Source: Aphanomyces cochlioides
Lineage: Eukaryota > Oomycota > Saprolegniomycetes > Saprolegniales > Verrucalvaceae
Assembly (NCBI GenBank): GCA_019828595.1
Contig: JAHQRK010000012.1
Span: forward strand, 1,240,001-1,304,000
Length of the DNA: 64,000 nt
Direction of reading: 5' to 3'
Made by a program: the position numbers and the translations under genes. Shown one piece after another: positions 1-8,888 of the stretch. Each line of letters begins with the position of its first letter. Positions within the stretch are counted from its first letter, which is position 1. The notes below the pieces were generated by a model. It was not told the DNA's origin and made no database searches. It worked only from the letters and a program-made list of their open reading frames with translations.

Positions 1-233
1 CAGTACTTTTTGAAGCGTCCCCATGTCACTTCTGTCAAGTGGTCGCTTGGCGTTAGCACTTGATGGTACACTCCATCCCGCGTCGCTGGATTCGCTGCAA
101 ATGTGGTGAACTTTTCCTTGGCCACTTCAAGCCGTCGAAGTGCCGCGTCAGATACGTCGTTCCAAGAGCTACGATCCACGCTGTTCTCTTCCCAACCAAA
201 CGCGAGGCCTTCTCGGAAACTCAAATCCATCAT
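1..233 (-). CDS. Partial hypothetical protein (runs off left edge)
   Basis: An open minus-strand frame runs from two adjacent ATG codons (233 and 230) to the window edge without a stop, about 77 codons. The reading is rich in charged and aromatic residues (for example FREGLAFGWEEN, WNDVSDAALRRLEVAKEKF), as expected of coding rather than random sequence. In the same frame a stop lies about 90 nt upstream of the ATG pair, so 233 is the likely start. A perfect 20-bp palindrome lies 64 nt upstream, the same motif found before several other genes here. I do not recognise the family. Only the N-terminal part is visible. Confidence 0.45.
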   Translation of the reverse strand, partial: MMDLSFREGLAFGWEENSVDRSSWNDVSDAALRRLEVAKEKFTTFAANPATRDGVYHQVLTPSDHLTEVTWGRFKKY

Positions 234-296
234 GCGCTCGGCACACTCCCGCCACCGACTGCTCTCTGAGGCAACGGCTCCATATGCCAATCGCGG

Positions 297-316
297 TATC
301 CGGAATATTCCGGATA
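297..316. promoter_or_regulatory. Perfect 20-bp palindrome TATCCGGAATATTCCGGATA
   Basis: The 20 bases equal their own reverse complement and contain two inverted TATCCGG halves. The site lies 64 nt upstream of the chosen start of the minus-strand gene at 233. Related sites precede four other genes in the window. A transcription-factor dimer site or core-promoter element is inferred. Confidence 0.5.
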
Positions 317-451
317 ATCAAACCGAAAAAGAAAGCCATTTTGATTGGTCTTTTCTCATCCCTAATATAGACAAATTTAATTGGTTACAATTAAACCAAT
401 TAGATTTATAAAAATTTTACACCTTGTGCAGCATGATTGGGTATATTCTAA

Positions 452-475
452 GAGCATCCCCACCGGCTGCTCTAA
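452..475 (+). repeat. Harbinger left terminal inverted repeat
   Basis: These 24 bp are the exact reverse complement of 2981-3004. The repeat is itself partly palindromic: it opens with GAGCA and closes with TGCTC followed by TAA, so each end can fold back on itself. Confidence 0.92.
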
Positions 476-630
476 ACGCTATTCTTTATTGATTGGACGA
501 ATATTTTAACGTTTTTTGTGTCCACACCGGGGAACTGTAAATTTAAGCGTGTGCGCCAGACAGTGCTGTAAAGCTAAATTTACCGCCAGATCTGTCAAGT
601 TTTATATCGGCTAGCGTCTCTGCGTCAACT

Positions 631-1902
631 ATGGACAAGTTTTTGGACAACCTTGCTGACGAAGACTCCTTCGGTTTGTTGGCAGACCATTTCGAAGTCG
701 AAACACTCGATAAAGCTCTTGCAACCTTCCTCCAATCAAAACAAATGAGAAGGCAGAGAGGGATACGTGGTGGGTCTAGACCGGGCAAAAGACCAAACAC
801 AGAGCGGCAGCGAACTTTCTACGGCCATCTACTCCATCAAGACTACTGGGGAGCCTCGCCAGTTTACATTGCCGACCAATTCAGGGACAATTTCAAACTG
901 CCCCTCGGTCTGTTTGATCGAATCGTACAGGATGTATCATCATTTGACGACTACTTCTGCCAAAAGAAGGATGCCACTGGACGACTTGGCGCAACTTCCC
1001 ATCAAAAGTGCTGTGCAGCCATGAGAATGTTAACGTCGGGTGTATCTGCGCAAGAATTGGATGACAAATATCGACTTGGCGCATCAACTATTCTGAAGTC
1101 GCTCAAACGCTTTTGCTATGCGCTATCTCATGTTTATGGTGATTCCGCTTTACGTACACCGAATGAGTCAGACATGAATCGCCTCCTTGATGAGGGACTA
1201 TCGCATGGTTTTCCTGGGTGCATCGGGTCGATCGATTGTATGCATTGGCAATGGAAAAATTGCCCAAGCGCTTGGAAGGGAATGTTCCAGGGCAAGTCAG
1301 GAGTCGCAACAGTTGTATTGGAGGCAATAGCAGATCACCGTGGGCGCTTCTGGCACTTTAACTTTGGAACACCAGGTGCACTGAACGATATTAATGTGCT
1401 AGACCGATCTCCCCTTTTTTTCAACACTGTTAACGGTCAGAGTCCCCGTGTGATATGGTCAATAAATGGCCATGACTATGAATATCCCTACTGGCTTGCC
1501 GACGGGATCTACCCTGACTATGCTTGCTTTCTTAAAACATTTCCTCGGCCTGGAACGCGAATGCAAAAACTCTTTGCTTCGAAACAAGAAGCAAAACGCA
1601 AGGACATCGAACGCGCTTTTGGAGTTCTCCAAGCTAGATTTCATGTCCTGACAACGGGGTGTCGTCTGTGGGATCGCGACGCTATAAGAACTGTCATCAA
1701 GGCGTGTGTCATATTGCACAATCTCATTATCGACTTCGAGCGAGAAATGGGTTTGTCGTCCACCTACATCAGCGCGGATGTTTATACCCCTCAGCACCCC
1801 TTCATACTGTCACCTGGCTATCCTGACCGACCAAAGATGATTCGGGGTATGAAAGACCAGGTAGTACATGATCGCTTGCAGCAAGATCTGATGCAACACT
1901 AG
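631..1902 (+). CDS. PIF/Harbinger transposase (DDE_Tnp_4 nuclease)
   Basis: 423 residues from an ATG at 631, uninterrupted. It is the transposase that cuts and rejoins the element ends. The DDE triad is visible: Asp202 in GCIGSIDCMHW, Asp253 in GALNDINVLDRS and Glu327 in RKDIERAFGVLQARF. A helical N-terminal region (about 85-165) corresponds to the helix-turn-helix part. FGVLQARFHVL and the downstream CVILHNLIID are hallmarks of this superfamily. Length is normal for the family and no lesion is seen, so it could be active. DNA targeting normally needs the Myb-like partner encoded convergently at about 2812-1950. Confidence 0.93.
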   Translation: MDKFLDNLADEDSFGLLADHFEVETLDKALATFLQSKQMRRQRGIRGGSRPGKRPNTERQRTFYGHLLHQDYWGASPVYIADQFRDNFKLPLGLFDRIVQDVSSFDDYFCQKKDATGRLGATSHQKCCAAMRMLTSGVSAQELDDKYRLGASTILKSLKRFCYALSHVYGDSALRTPNESDMNRLLDEGLSHGFPGCIGSIDCMHWQWKNCPSAWKGMFQGKSGVATVVLEAIADHRGRFWHFNFGTPGALNDINVLDRSPLFFNTVNGQSPRVIWSINGHDYEYPYWLADGIYPDYACFLKTFPRPGTRMQKLFASKQEAKRKDIERAFGVLQARFHVLTTGCRLWDRDAIRTVIKACVILHNLIIDFEREMGLSSTYISADVYTPQHPFILSPGYPDRPKMIRGMKDQVVHDRLQQDLMQH

Positions 1903-1949
1903 TGGACAATGCGATCTCTAGAGACAGAAGACTCATAGTTCTATTGCAA

Positions 1950-2812
1950 TTACATTGAATTTTCATCTGCTTGATCTGTGAATTCATTATTTTGTTCCAT
2001 GCTGCTTAGATGTTCCTCTTCAGCCTCCATTTCGGCCAAAAATCGTTTCGCTTGAATATCAAAAAATGCCTGTGCGGCAATGCTGTTTGGTTGTTGCTGA
2101 AAGAAAGAAATACGGGCGTTTGTACGCTGAATCGCAAGGCTCTCTTTCAACAATACATTTTTCTCACGAGCAGCAGCAGTAGCTTGTTTTAGTGCCTCCA
2201 GTTCTGACTGTGAGACTTGATTCATCTTGTCGTCGCTCAAGTCAATTTTCCTTTTCTTGGCCAACTTCTTACCTTCGTTTGGCCTTTCGGCAACTTGTAT
2301 GACTGGTTCGATTGTTCCTCGCCAAAATCTGCAATATCGAGCCCAAGAGCGTCAGTCACTTTGCTATTGATTTGATCGAGAGACACAGAGTATTTTGGCA
2401 ACTTCGAGAGAATTTTGTAGACTTCCTCATGCTTGAAGCGATGTCCATCATTTGATAGTGCAAAGTTGACCTGAGCCTGCTCAACGTAGTCGTTATACTG
2501 CCAGCCGCTGTGGTAGTCTCTCAAAGCGTCCGACAGACAGCCAACCCACTTGTTCGTCTTCTTTGCAAGCGTTCCGTTGAAGCGGTTCGTCAAGGATACG
2601 GCGCTGCGTTTGGACGAATTCTCGGCGACAAGTGTGTGGTAACGTGCAGCCACCTTTCCCCAGAACGTGTCTCCAGATTGATCCGTCCCAATTGCTGCGC
2701 AGGTTGTCTCCATACAGTATGCCTTGGCGAGAGCCATGTCTTCCTCGACCTTGAAGTTGGGCTGGCCAAGCACTCGACCCTTGCTCTGTACTCTCATCGG
2801 TGGCGAGGACAT
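1950..2812 (-). pseudogene. Harbinger accessory Myb/SANT-like protein, one frame change
   Basis: This minus-strand gene is the DNA-binding partner that directs the transposase. It starts at ATG 2812 (MSSPPMRVQSKG) and reads through a SANT-like helical region with conserved aromatic residues (WGKVAARYHTL, SLTNRFNGTLAKKTNKWVG) to a stop at 2237. The C-terminal part continues in another frame (RPNEGKKLAKKRKIDLS, then an acidic, Gln-rich helical tail) to a stop at 1950. That second frame has no ATG, so it looks like the displaced 3' half rather than a separate gene. A one-base indel between about 2265 and 2320 explains it best. A GTAAG donor-like sequence lies in the overlap, but I see no matching acceptor. 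Confidence 0.72.
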
Positions 2813-2980
2813 GCTGGCAAAGCACGACAATGGCAAGCGCAATTAGAACCAAGAATACACTTCGAAGTTCGTTCCTCGAAGTTCACAGTCAGTCTCAGCA
2901 GCGACCGGTGTGAATTTGATTTTCTGATGCTGTACTTCAGTCTATTTCTCCGACTCTAAACTAAAAGTACAGCATCGTGA

Positions 2981-3004
2981 TTAGAGCAGCCGGTGGGGAT
3001 GCTC
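2981..3004 (-). repeat. Harbinger right terminal inverted repeat
   Basis: Exact reverse complement of 452-475, followed by the TAA target duplication at 3005-3007. Confidence 0.92.
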
Positions 3005-3138
3005 TAAGCCAATCTTATGCATATAAGTTATCCTCGGCCATTCTTATCAACGGATGGCTCAAATTCCCGCCATACTATCTGTTAACGTGTAGTCAGACAA
3101 TTGACGACCAATGCAAGCAGTCTAAAACATCGAAAGCA

Positions 3139-3288
3139 ATGACGTTGAACGTCGTCGTCGTTGATGGTAACTCTGGCTACGATGGAAACAGAACAATAGA
3201 GTACAAGTGGTTGCAAGACAGGCGATGTCGCCTTATTGCCGGCGTCATATTCATACTAGCTGGCATGGTGATATTATCCTTTCAATAG
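3139..3288 (+). CDS. Short ORF with C-terminal hydrophobic helix
   Basis: A 49-codon ORF starts at ATG 3139 between the Harbinger and copia elements. Its last 20 residues (LIAGVIFILAGMVILSFQ) would form a transmembrane helix. There is no family match and no promoter motif. It may be a relic of a gene disrupted by the two insertions, or chance. Confidence 0.15.
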   Translation: MTLNVVVVDGNSGYDGNRTIEYKWLQDRRCRLIAGVIFILAGMVILSFQ

Positions 3289-3347
3289 TATTGCGTGTGG
3301 CTTGACCGGTGGCATGGTTTACCAAAACGAGTGCCTCGTTGTGAAAC

Positions 3348-3569
3348 TGATATATTTGCTCGAGTTCTTGATCGCCGTACACGTGCAGGCAGGGATGAAG
3401 TGAGGAGCAAGATGCCTTTTGAGAAGTGAGATTATCGTTGGTTAAACTAGCACTAGATTTGAGATTCAGTTGTTCGGCTAGGATATGTCGATTCGGCAAA
3501 CGTGCGACCAAAGTCGAGACCGAACGATGTATGGTCACTCCTGTGTGACTATGGGCAGAAACCACAATA
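3348..3569 (-). repeat. Copia 3' LTR
   Basis: 222 bp matching 8067-8332 apart from a 45-bp duplication, one indel and one substitution. In element orientation it begins TATTGTGG and ends ATATCA. It is flanked outside by GAAAC. Confidence 0.9.
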
Positions 3570-6500
3570 CCCTCCCATGCCCATGAAGCGCATAGCCTTG
3601 CGCAGCTTGTCCCCGGTCACGAACTTGGTAAGAGTGTCAGCGGGCATGACGTTTGTTGGAAGGTATATCAATTCAAACTTGCCGGCTCGTACGAGATCGC
3701 GTAGGAAATAGAATCTGAGGGCAAGATGCTTCGTTCGCTGTATACTTGACTGGTTTGACCCAATTGCTATAGCGCTTTGGTTGTCGAGGTACAGAGAATT
3801 TTTCTTGTCACTTGTCTTGAGATCAAATTCGTTCAAGAGGTTGTCGAGATGCATACCGTGTTGGGCTGCTAGACACGCCCCGACGTACTCAGCTTCTGTC
3901 GAGGACAGAGTGACGATTGCTTGGAGCTTGGACTGCCAGGAGATTGGACCACACGCTAGCATCCAGACATAACCACAAGAAATCCAACAAGCTTGTCGCT
4001 GCCGTTTGGTTGTCCATGGAATGTGATACCAACTTGCTTAGTGTGTAGAAGATATGCACGACGCGGCGAGCCATGAGCAAATGCAGTTGATGGGGACTAG
4101 ATAAGTGACGAGACAGCTGGGTGATCGCATGGACTACATCAGGCCGCGTGGTCATAGCGCAAAAGAGTATCGAGCCAACTATTTGCCTGTACAGATTGTT
4201 GTCGTCAAGAGGTATGCCCACGTCTTCTGTCAAATTGGATCCAGCTGGGATTGGAGTGTCTACACGCTTGCTATTTTCCAACCCATATTTGATAGCCATG
4301 CGTTGGATGTAAGTCTCTTGGGTGACGCATGTCGTGAACAATTCTTCATTGCGTTTGATCTCCATGCCGAGCAGCTTTCTGACAGGGCCGAGATCATTTA
4401 GACGTATGTGCCTTTGGAGGTATGTGAAAACGTCGTCGATTTCTTCATCCGTAGCAGCGCAGACTAATACATCGTCGACGGTCACGATTTGCAATCTTCC
4501 TTCGTTTTGGCGGATGAACACACAACTATCGCTCGAAGTGGCGGTGAATCCAAAGTCTTCAAGGATGTTCTTCAGATGTCGATACCATAACATTGCGCTC
4601 TGCTTTAAGCCATAGAGTGCCCCAAGAAAGCGCCATGACTTGCCATTTGCTTGAAAGCCGTCGGGCGGTATCATGTAAAGCTCCCGATCGTTCTTCGCGT
4701 GGATGTATGCGTTTGTCGCGTCTCCTTGGCGACACTTCATGCCCGTTGCCGTGATAATGGCCAAGATCAAACGCAGTGAATCGCTTCGAATGACCGGGGC
4801 ATAGGTCTCGTCATAGTCCAATCCTTGTCTCTGTGCAAATCCTTTTATCACAACTCGTGCCTTGAAAATTTGTGTACCGTCTGGCATGTCCTTCTTCTTG
4901 AAAACCCATTTCGACTTCAGTACTCGATGGCCTGGCGGTATGCTGGCGAGTTCGTAACATGCCATGGCGTTGAGATTGTCAATTTCTTTCTTGCAGGCTT
5001 CAAGCCATCCTGCAGCGTCTGGGGATTGCATCGCTTCGTAGAAAGTACCAAAGGCTTCTTCGTCGATATCGTTCGCGTTGAAGCATATGTCATATGCAGC
5101 ATTGGCCGAATCGTCTTCGTGGGCTGAGCATTGTTGTGGCACTTTTGTTGCAACACCACGGGTACTATCTGTGCGCATTGTTTTCGTTGGTGACTGCCCG
5201 CGGTCATTCTTCTTGCGTACTGGTAATGCGGTGGCGCTTGTTGGGTGCGGCATATTGTACGTTGTCGACCGCCTCATTTCAATTGTATCGGCTCGAGCAG
5301 TGCGTCTAGCAGCTTCGGTAGTGTCAGTTGCTACTTGTTTCGTTCTGCCGGGCGATGTGGACTGTTGTTTATTGGATGGCCGATGCGGCCGATCCCAGCG
5401 TGATTCTCGTGGGCTGTCCGATTCTCCCAACGAAGATGCAGCTGTGGTTGCTGCTGCTGCTTTGCGGCTACCGCGCGTGTCGTAGATTGGAATTGGTGGT
5501 GGATAGTGTGCGTACGGCATGTTTGGGAGCCTCACAGGCTCCTTGGCTTGTACCGGTGGCGTCATATCCTTGGGGGTTGTTGATTCTGGTTCGACGTTGA
5601 TCTCCATTTTAACGTCGTCTTGTGGACTAGTTCTTTGGTCTGCTGGACAATGGGATGGTTCGTCCAGGTCATCGATAAGTACCGTCCGTTGATGAGGGAA
5701 CTTTGTCTCGTTGAAAGTACAATCCACCGTGAACACAACCTTTTGTTCTTCCATGTCGTACACTTTGTAGGCTTTCTTGGTCTCGCTATAACCCAAGAAG
5801 GTACACATGTTGGCTCGTGACGCTGTCTTGTCCCTAGTGGTGTTGCGACGCCAGCAGAGGCAACCAAACACCTTAAGAGATGCAATCTTCGGCTTCGTCC
5901 CGCGAATCATTTCATGTGGTGTTTTGTCGGCAGTCTTGGAGTTCGGTATCCGATTGCGGAGAAATGCTGCCGTATTTACTGCCTCAGCCCACCAGTGTTT
6001 CGCCGTGTTGGCGTACAGCAGCATGGTTCGGGCCATCTCGACAAGTGTGCGGTTCATTCTCTCGGCCGTTCCGTTCTGCCATTGTCGTCTGGGTGTGCTG
6101 ACTTCGTGGTGTATTCCATGGTTCTTGAAATACTCTTCCAGCTTGTCACTAACGTATTCACCACCTCCATCAGACCGCAGTGTCTTCAATTTCACACCTG
6201 TTTGACGCTCAAGCCATGGTATGTACTCAATCACGGCATCGTATGCATCGCTTTTCTTTGTAAGGAACTTCACCCACACACAATTTGTGGCGTCTTCGGT
6301 GAAGGCGATGAAGTATTTGGCTCCGTTGGGAGACGCGACTTTGGCTGGGCCCCAGAGGTCGGTGTGCACGCATGTGCCAAGTGGATGGCTTGGACGATCT
6401 CCGACCTTGGGTACACTGTTGTGTTTGAGTTTTCCCCGGATACAATCGTCGCATGAGATGAACTTTGGTATGTCATTGGGGCCACCGGTCGTTGCCGCGT

Positions 6501-6903
6501 AAACTGCAGTCATTGAGGCAGCTGGAATGTGGCCCATCCGCGCGTGCCAAAGCATTGCATTGGTTGATTCGACGGTATTCGCTTCATCGTGTGCATTGGG
6601 AAGGATGAATGTCCCTTGTACAGCATAGAGATATGATGCGTTCCACTTTGCGGTGATTGATAGTCTGTTTCTTGACTTGAGGTGGCATTGGTCGGCCTTG
6701 AAGGTTATGGATGTGTCATCGGACTGGCGGTTGATCCGACTGATCGATACGAGCGTCTTTTTCAAGCTAGGGACGTAGAGAACGTTCTTGAAGGTTGCAA
6801 CTCGTCCCGTATCGGTTGACTTGATCTTCAAATCACCCATTGTAGTGACTTGTATGGAGTGACCATCTGCAAGGCGTACCACGTGTGCAATTCGTGATTC
6901 CAT
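3549..6903 (-). pseudogene. Copia integrase, reverse transcriptase, RNase H with frameshifts
   Basis: The frame 6903-3889 encodes the HHCC zinc region (WHARMGHIP, SCDDCIRGK), the integrase DDE core (HTDLWGPAKV, LRSDGGGEYVS, NGTAERMNRTLVEM), a basic Ser/Pro-rich linker and reverse transcriptase (KSKWVFKKK, KARVVIKGFAQ, DATNAYIHA, YGLKQSAMLWY). The polymerase motif normally YVDD reads TVDD (about residue 806). RNase H follows in other frames: GITFHGQPNGSDKLVGF, then SSTEAEYVGA and TKHLALRFYFLRD in 3962-3549. At least two frame changes lie between 4080 and 3960. The enzyme set is recognisable but cannot be produced intact. Confidence 0.85.
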
Positions 6904-8062
6904 GCAGTAGATTGATGTCGCCAGTCATGTGGGCGGTGGCACCACTATCGATAATGGCTTCATGGTTGTGTAGCATTGATGCAGTGTTGCATTCGTCAGT
7001 ATCGTCGTTGGATGTGACATACTGACATAGCTCATCAATGGCGGCTTCCTCAAGGATCACATTTGGCGTCTCAAGACTCGTTGGCTGCCGAATATCGTTT
7101 ATATCACTTTGAGTCGCCCCAAAGACGTCCTCTTCGACCATGAATATGTCTTCATTGTCATCATCGGAATCTTCAGCTTGGTTGCCATGGTCTTGGCCAT
7201 ATATAGACTGTTGACTATGGCCTCGTCCGCGACCTCCAGAGAAAGTAGTCGAACGCGATTGGTCTTGATTGCTCTTCCCGCCGTGTCCAGAAGATTGAGG
7301 CTTCTCTTGAATCGAGCGGCGGTGTATTCCGTTGGCTTCGTCGGCTTTTCATCGACGGCATTCTGGACGTATGTGTCCGGGTTTGTTACAGTAATGGCAC
7401 TGAACGTTAGCCGTAGCATTCAGTGCGTCGTCTGATCTGCCGGCTTGTTTGCGGAGACTTGGGTTGCTCAAATGTTGGCGTTCATCGTCCAATTTCAGTT
7501 CAGCAATGATGGATGCCATATTGTCATATTTTGAACTTGTTCTGCTTTCGCGCGTAATGAACATAACGGTGTTGGCGAAGCGGGGAGGTAGTAAACAAAG
7601 GAAACGATTGATGTGCGACTTCATAGGTGTCGCGTCGCCGGCGGCAGTCATTTTGCGCGTGAACTCTTGAAATTGGTCGGTAAAATTTTCAAGACCGGTG
7701 CCTTCGCTCCACTCTAGCTTCGACATTTGAAGCTGAAGTGTGACAAGGTTTACTTCGGAGGTGCTCTCGTAAATCGTTCGAAGAGCTTCCCATGTGTCAT
7801 ATGTCGTTTCAACATGTTGGATGTACTTGAGATGGTCGTTGTGGATTGATAGCTGTATGTAAGACAGCGCAACAAGATCGTCTTATTGGGACAGGGACGA
7901 CAGATAATTGCCAGCACTGTCTCGGCATGGATTGACGTACTTCCCCAGTCGCTGTTGATTGATCTTGGCCCGTGTTTTGACACACCATTCGCGGTAATTG
8001 GAGCCGTCGGCTTTCAGTTTGTTCATCGTTTCGAGGAGAGTACGTTCGGTCATTGGGCTCAT
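6833..8062 (-). pseudogene. Copia gag and protease, two in-frame stops
   Basis: One reading frame runs from an ATG at 8062 (or 8053) through a gag core (TERTLLETMNKLKADGSNY, DTWEALRTIYEST, MSKLEWSEGTGLENF), a CCHC zinc knuckle (CHYCNKPGHIRPEC) and an aspartic protease site (IIDSGATAHMTG). It is interrupted by TAA at 7885-7883 and TGA at 7351-7349, both in frame. It leaves frame just after the protease, near 6905, where pol continues in another frame. The first ATG lies inside the primer-binding site. The protein could not be made full-length without readthrough. Confidence 0.8.
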
Positions 8063-8066
8063 AACC
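8055..8066 (-). other. Copia primer-binding site for the anticodon arm of initiator tRNA-Met
   Basis: The plus strand reads GGGCTCATAACC directly against the 5' LTR. This is the anticodon stem-loop (anticodon CAT) of a methionine tRNA, so the element RNA is complementary to it. Priming from a half tRNA cut in the anticodon loop is the known mechanism of Drosophila copia. Confidence 0.75.
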
Positions 8067-8332
8067 TGATATATTTGCTCGAGTTCTTGATCCCGTACAC
8101 GTGCAGGCAGGGATGAAGTGAGGAGCAAGATGCCTTTTGAGAAGTGAGATTATCGTTGGTTAAACAAGCGCAAGATGCCTTTTGAGAAGTGAGATTATCG
8201 TTGGTTAAACTAGCACTAGATTTGAGATTCAGTTGTTCGGCTAGGATATGTCGATTCGGCAAACGTGCGACCAAAGTCGAGACCGAACGATGTATGGTCA
8301 CTTCTGTGTGACTATGGGCAGAAACCACAATA
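8067..8332 (-). repeat. Copia 5' LTR with internal 45-bp tandem duplication
   Basis: Matches the left LTR but holds two direct copies of a 45-bp unit (8125-8169 and 8170-8214). It is flanked outside by GAAAC at 8333-8337. Confidence 0.9.
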
Positions 8333-8337
8333 GAAAC

Positions 8338-8811
8338 TCGATGCGACACAGAGAAATGAAGAAACTCAAGGGTCATCCCACCGCAATGCGCCGCGTTAAG
8401 GATAGAGCGACTGCGAGCTTATGAACGAGGACATGAAAGTGCTCAACTTTTGAATCGACTCAGCTAGCCAATGAGCTGACAATTGAAACATGCCAGTCTA
8501 TTCGAACAATTTACTGTACAACACCTATCATTCCGGGTGCACCAATCCGATGTTTTCCATTTCAACGAGTACTATTAATAGTAATACGTAACGTTAGTAC
8601 GTCGTGTATTCCAAATGAAGCGAATTCTCGCGTCTCGAGAAGGCAACGATGCTTGCTTGTATTCTTTTCCTCTCCATTTGTTTTGACTGTGTCGCGATCG
8701 TTTGCGTCGTGGTATCGTTGTCTACTTGATGGATTTCCTCGTTTCCATATTGAGAGTGAATTTCCCGTAATAACTTTGAGTCGAGAAAATTCATTATATT
8801 AGGTAAAAGAA
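8338..8811. other. Intergenic, AT-rich
   Basis: I see no gene between the copia LTR and the promoter motifs of the acyltransferase. Open frames on the minus strand are shadows. The DNA becomes AT-rich toward 8800. Confidence 0.5.
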
Positions 8812-8844
8812 ATCCGGATAAGGATTTGACGGGTGCCGGATAAA
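8812..8844 (+). promoter_or_regulatory. Paired CCGGATAA motif upstream of acyltransferase
   Basis: ATCCGGATAA at 8812-8821 and GCCGGATAAA at 8835-8844, about 22 bp apart in the same orientation. The second ends 45 nt before the ATG at 8889. The same motif precedes other genes here. Confidence 0.55.
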
Positions 8845-8888
8845 TACCCAACCAAAAATTGGATTTCCATATTTCGCAAGTTGACCCA

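Larger units (their letters stand above)
452..3004. mobile_element. Complete PIF/Harbinger DNA transposon
   Basis: The element has perfect 24-bp terminal inverted repeats (452-475 and 2981-3004) flanked by the 3-bp duplication TAA at 449-451 and 3005-3007, the TWA-type target used by PIF/Harbinger elements. Inside are two convergent genes: a plus-strand DDE transposase (631-1902) and a minus-strand Myb/SANT-like accessory protein (about 2812-1950), the usual two-gene layout of the superfamily. Transposase and ends look intact; the accessory gene needs one frame change. Insertion created the TAA duplication in otherwise non-genic DNA. Confidence 0.9.
3348..8332 (-). mobile_element. Ty1/copia LTR retrotransposon, complete but coding-defective
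   Basis: Two LTRs (222 bp at 3348-3569, 266 bp at 8067-8332) bound a 4.5-kb interior read on the minus strand. A perfect 5-bp target duplication GAAAC flanks the element (3343-3347 and 8333-8337). Interior order is gag with a zinc knuckle, protease, integrase, reverse transcriptase, RNase H, which is the copia order. A polypurine tract (GGGCATGGGAGGG) sits against the 3' LTR and lies inside the end of the RNase H frame. The LTRs differ by one substitution, one single-base indel and a 45-bp duplication, so insertion is fairly recent, yet gag and pol carry several stops and frameshifts. Confidence 0.93.

Noticed and set aside
6436..6442. CCGGATA inside copia pol, and another at 57772-57778
   Set aside because: Single 7-mers without a partner or nearby gene start; about eight such 7-mers are expected by chance in the window.
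5094..6456. Long plus-strand open frames (up to 180 codons) across the copia element
   Set aside because: They mirror the pol gene on the minus strand, which has clear integrase and reverse transcriptase motifs; no motif exists on the plus strand.
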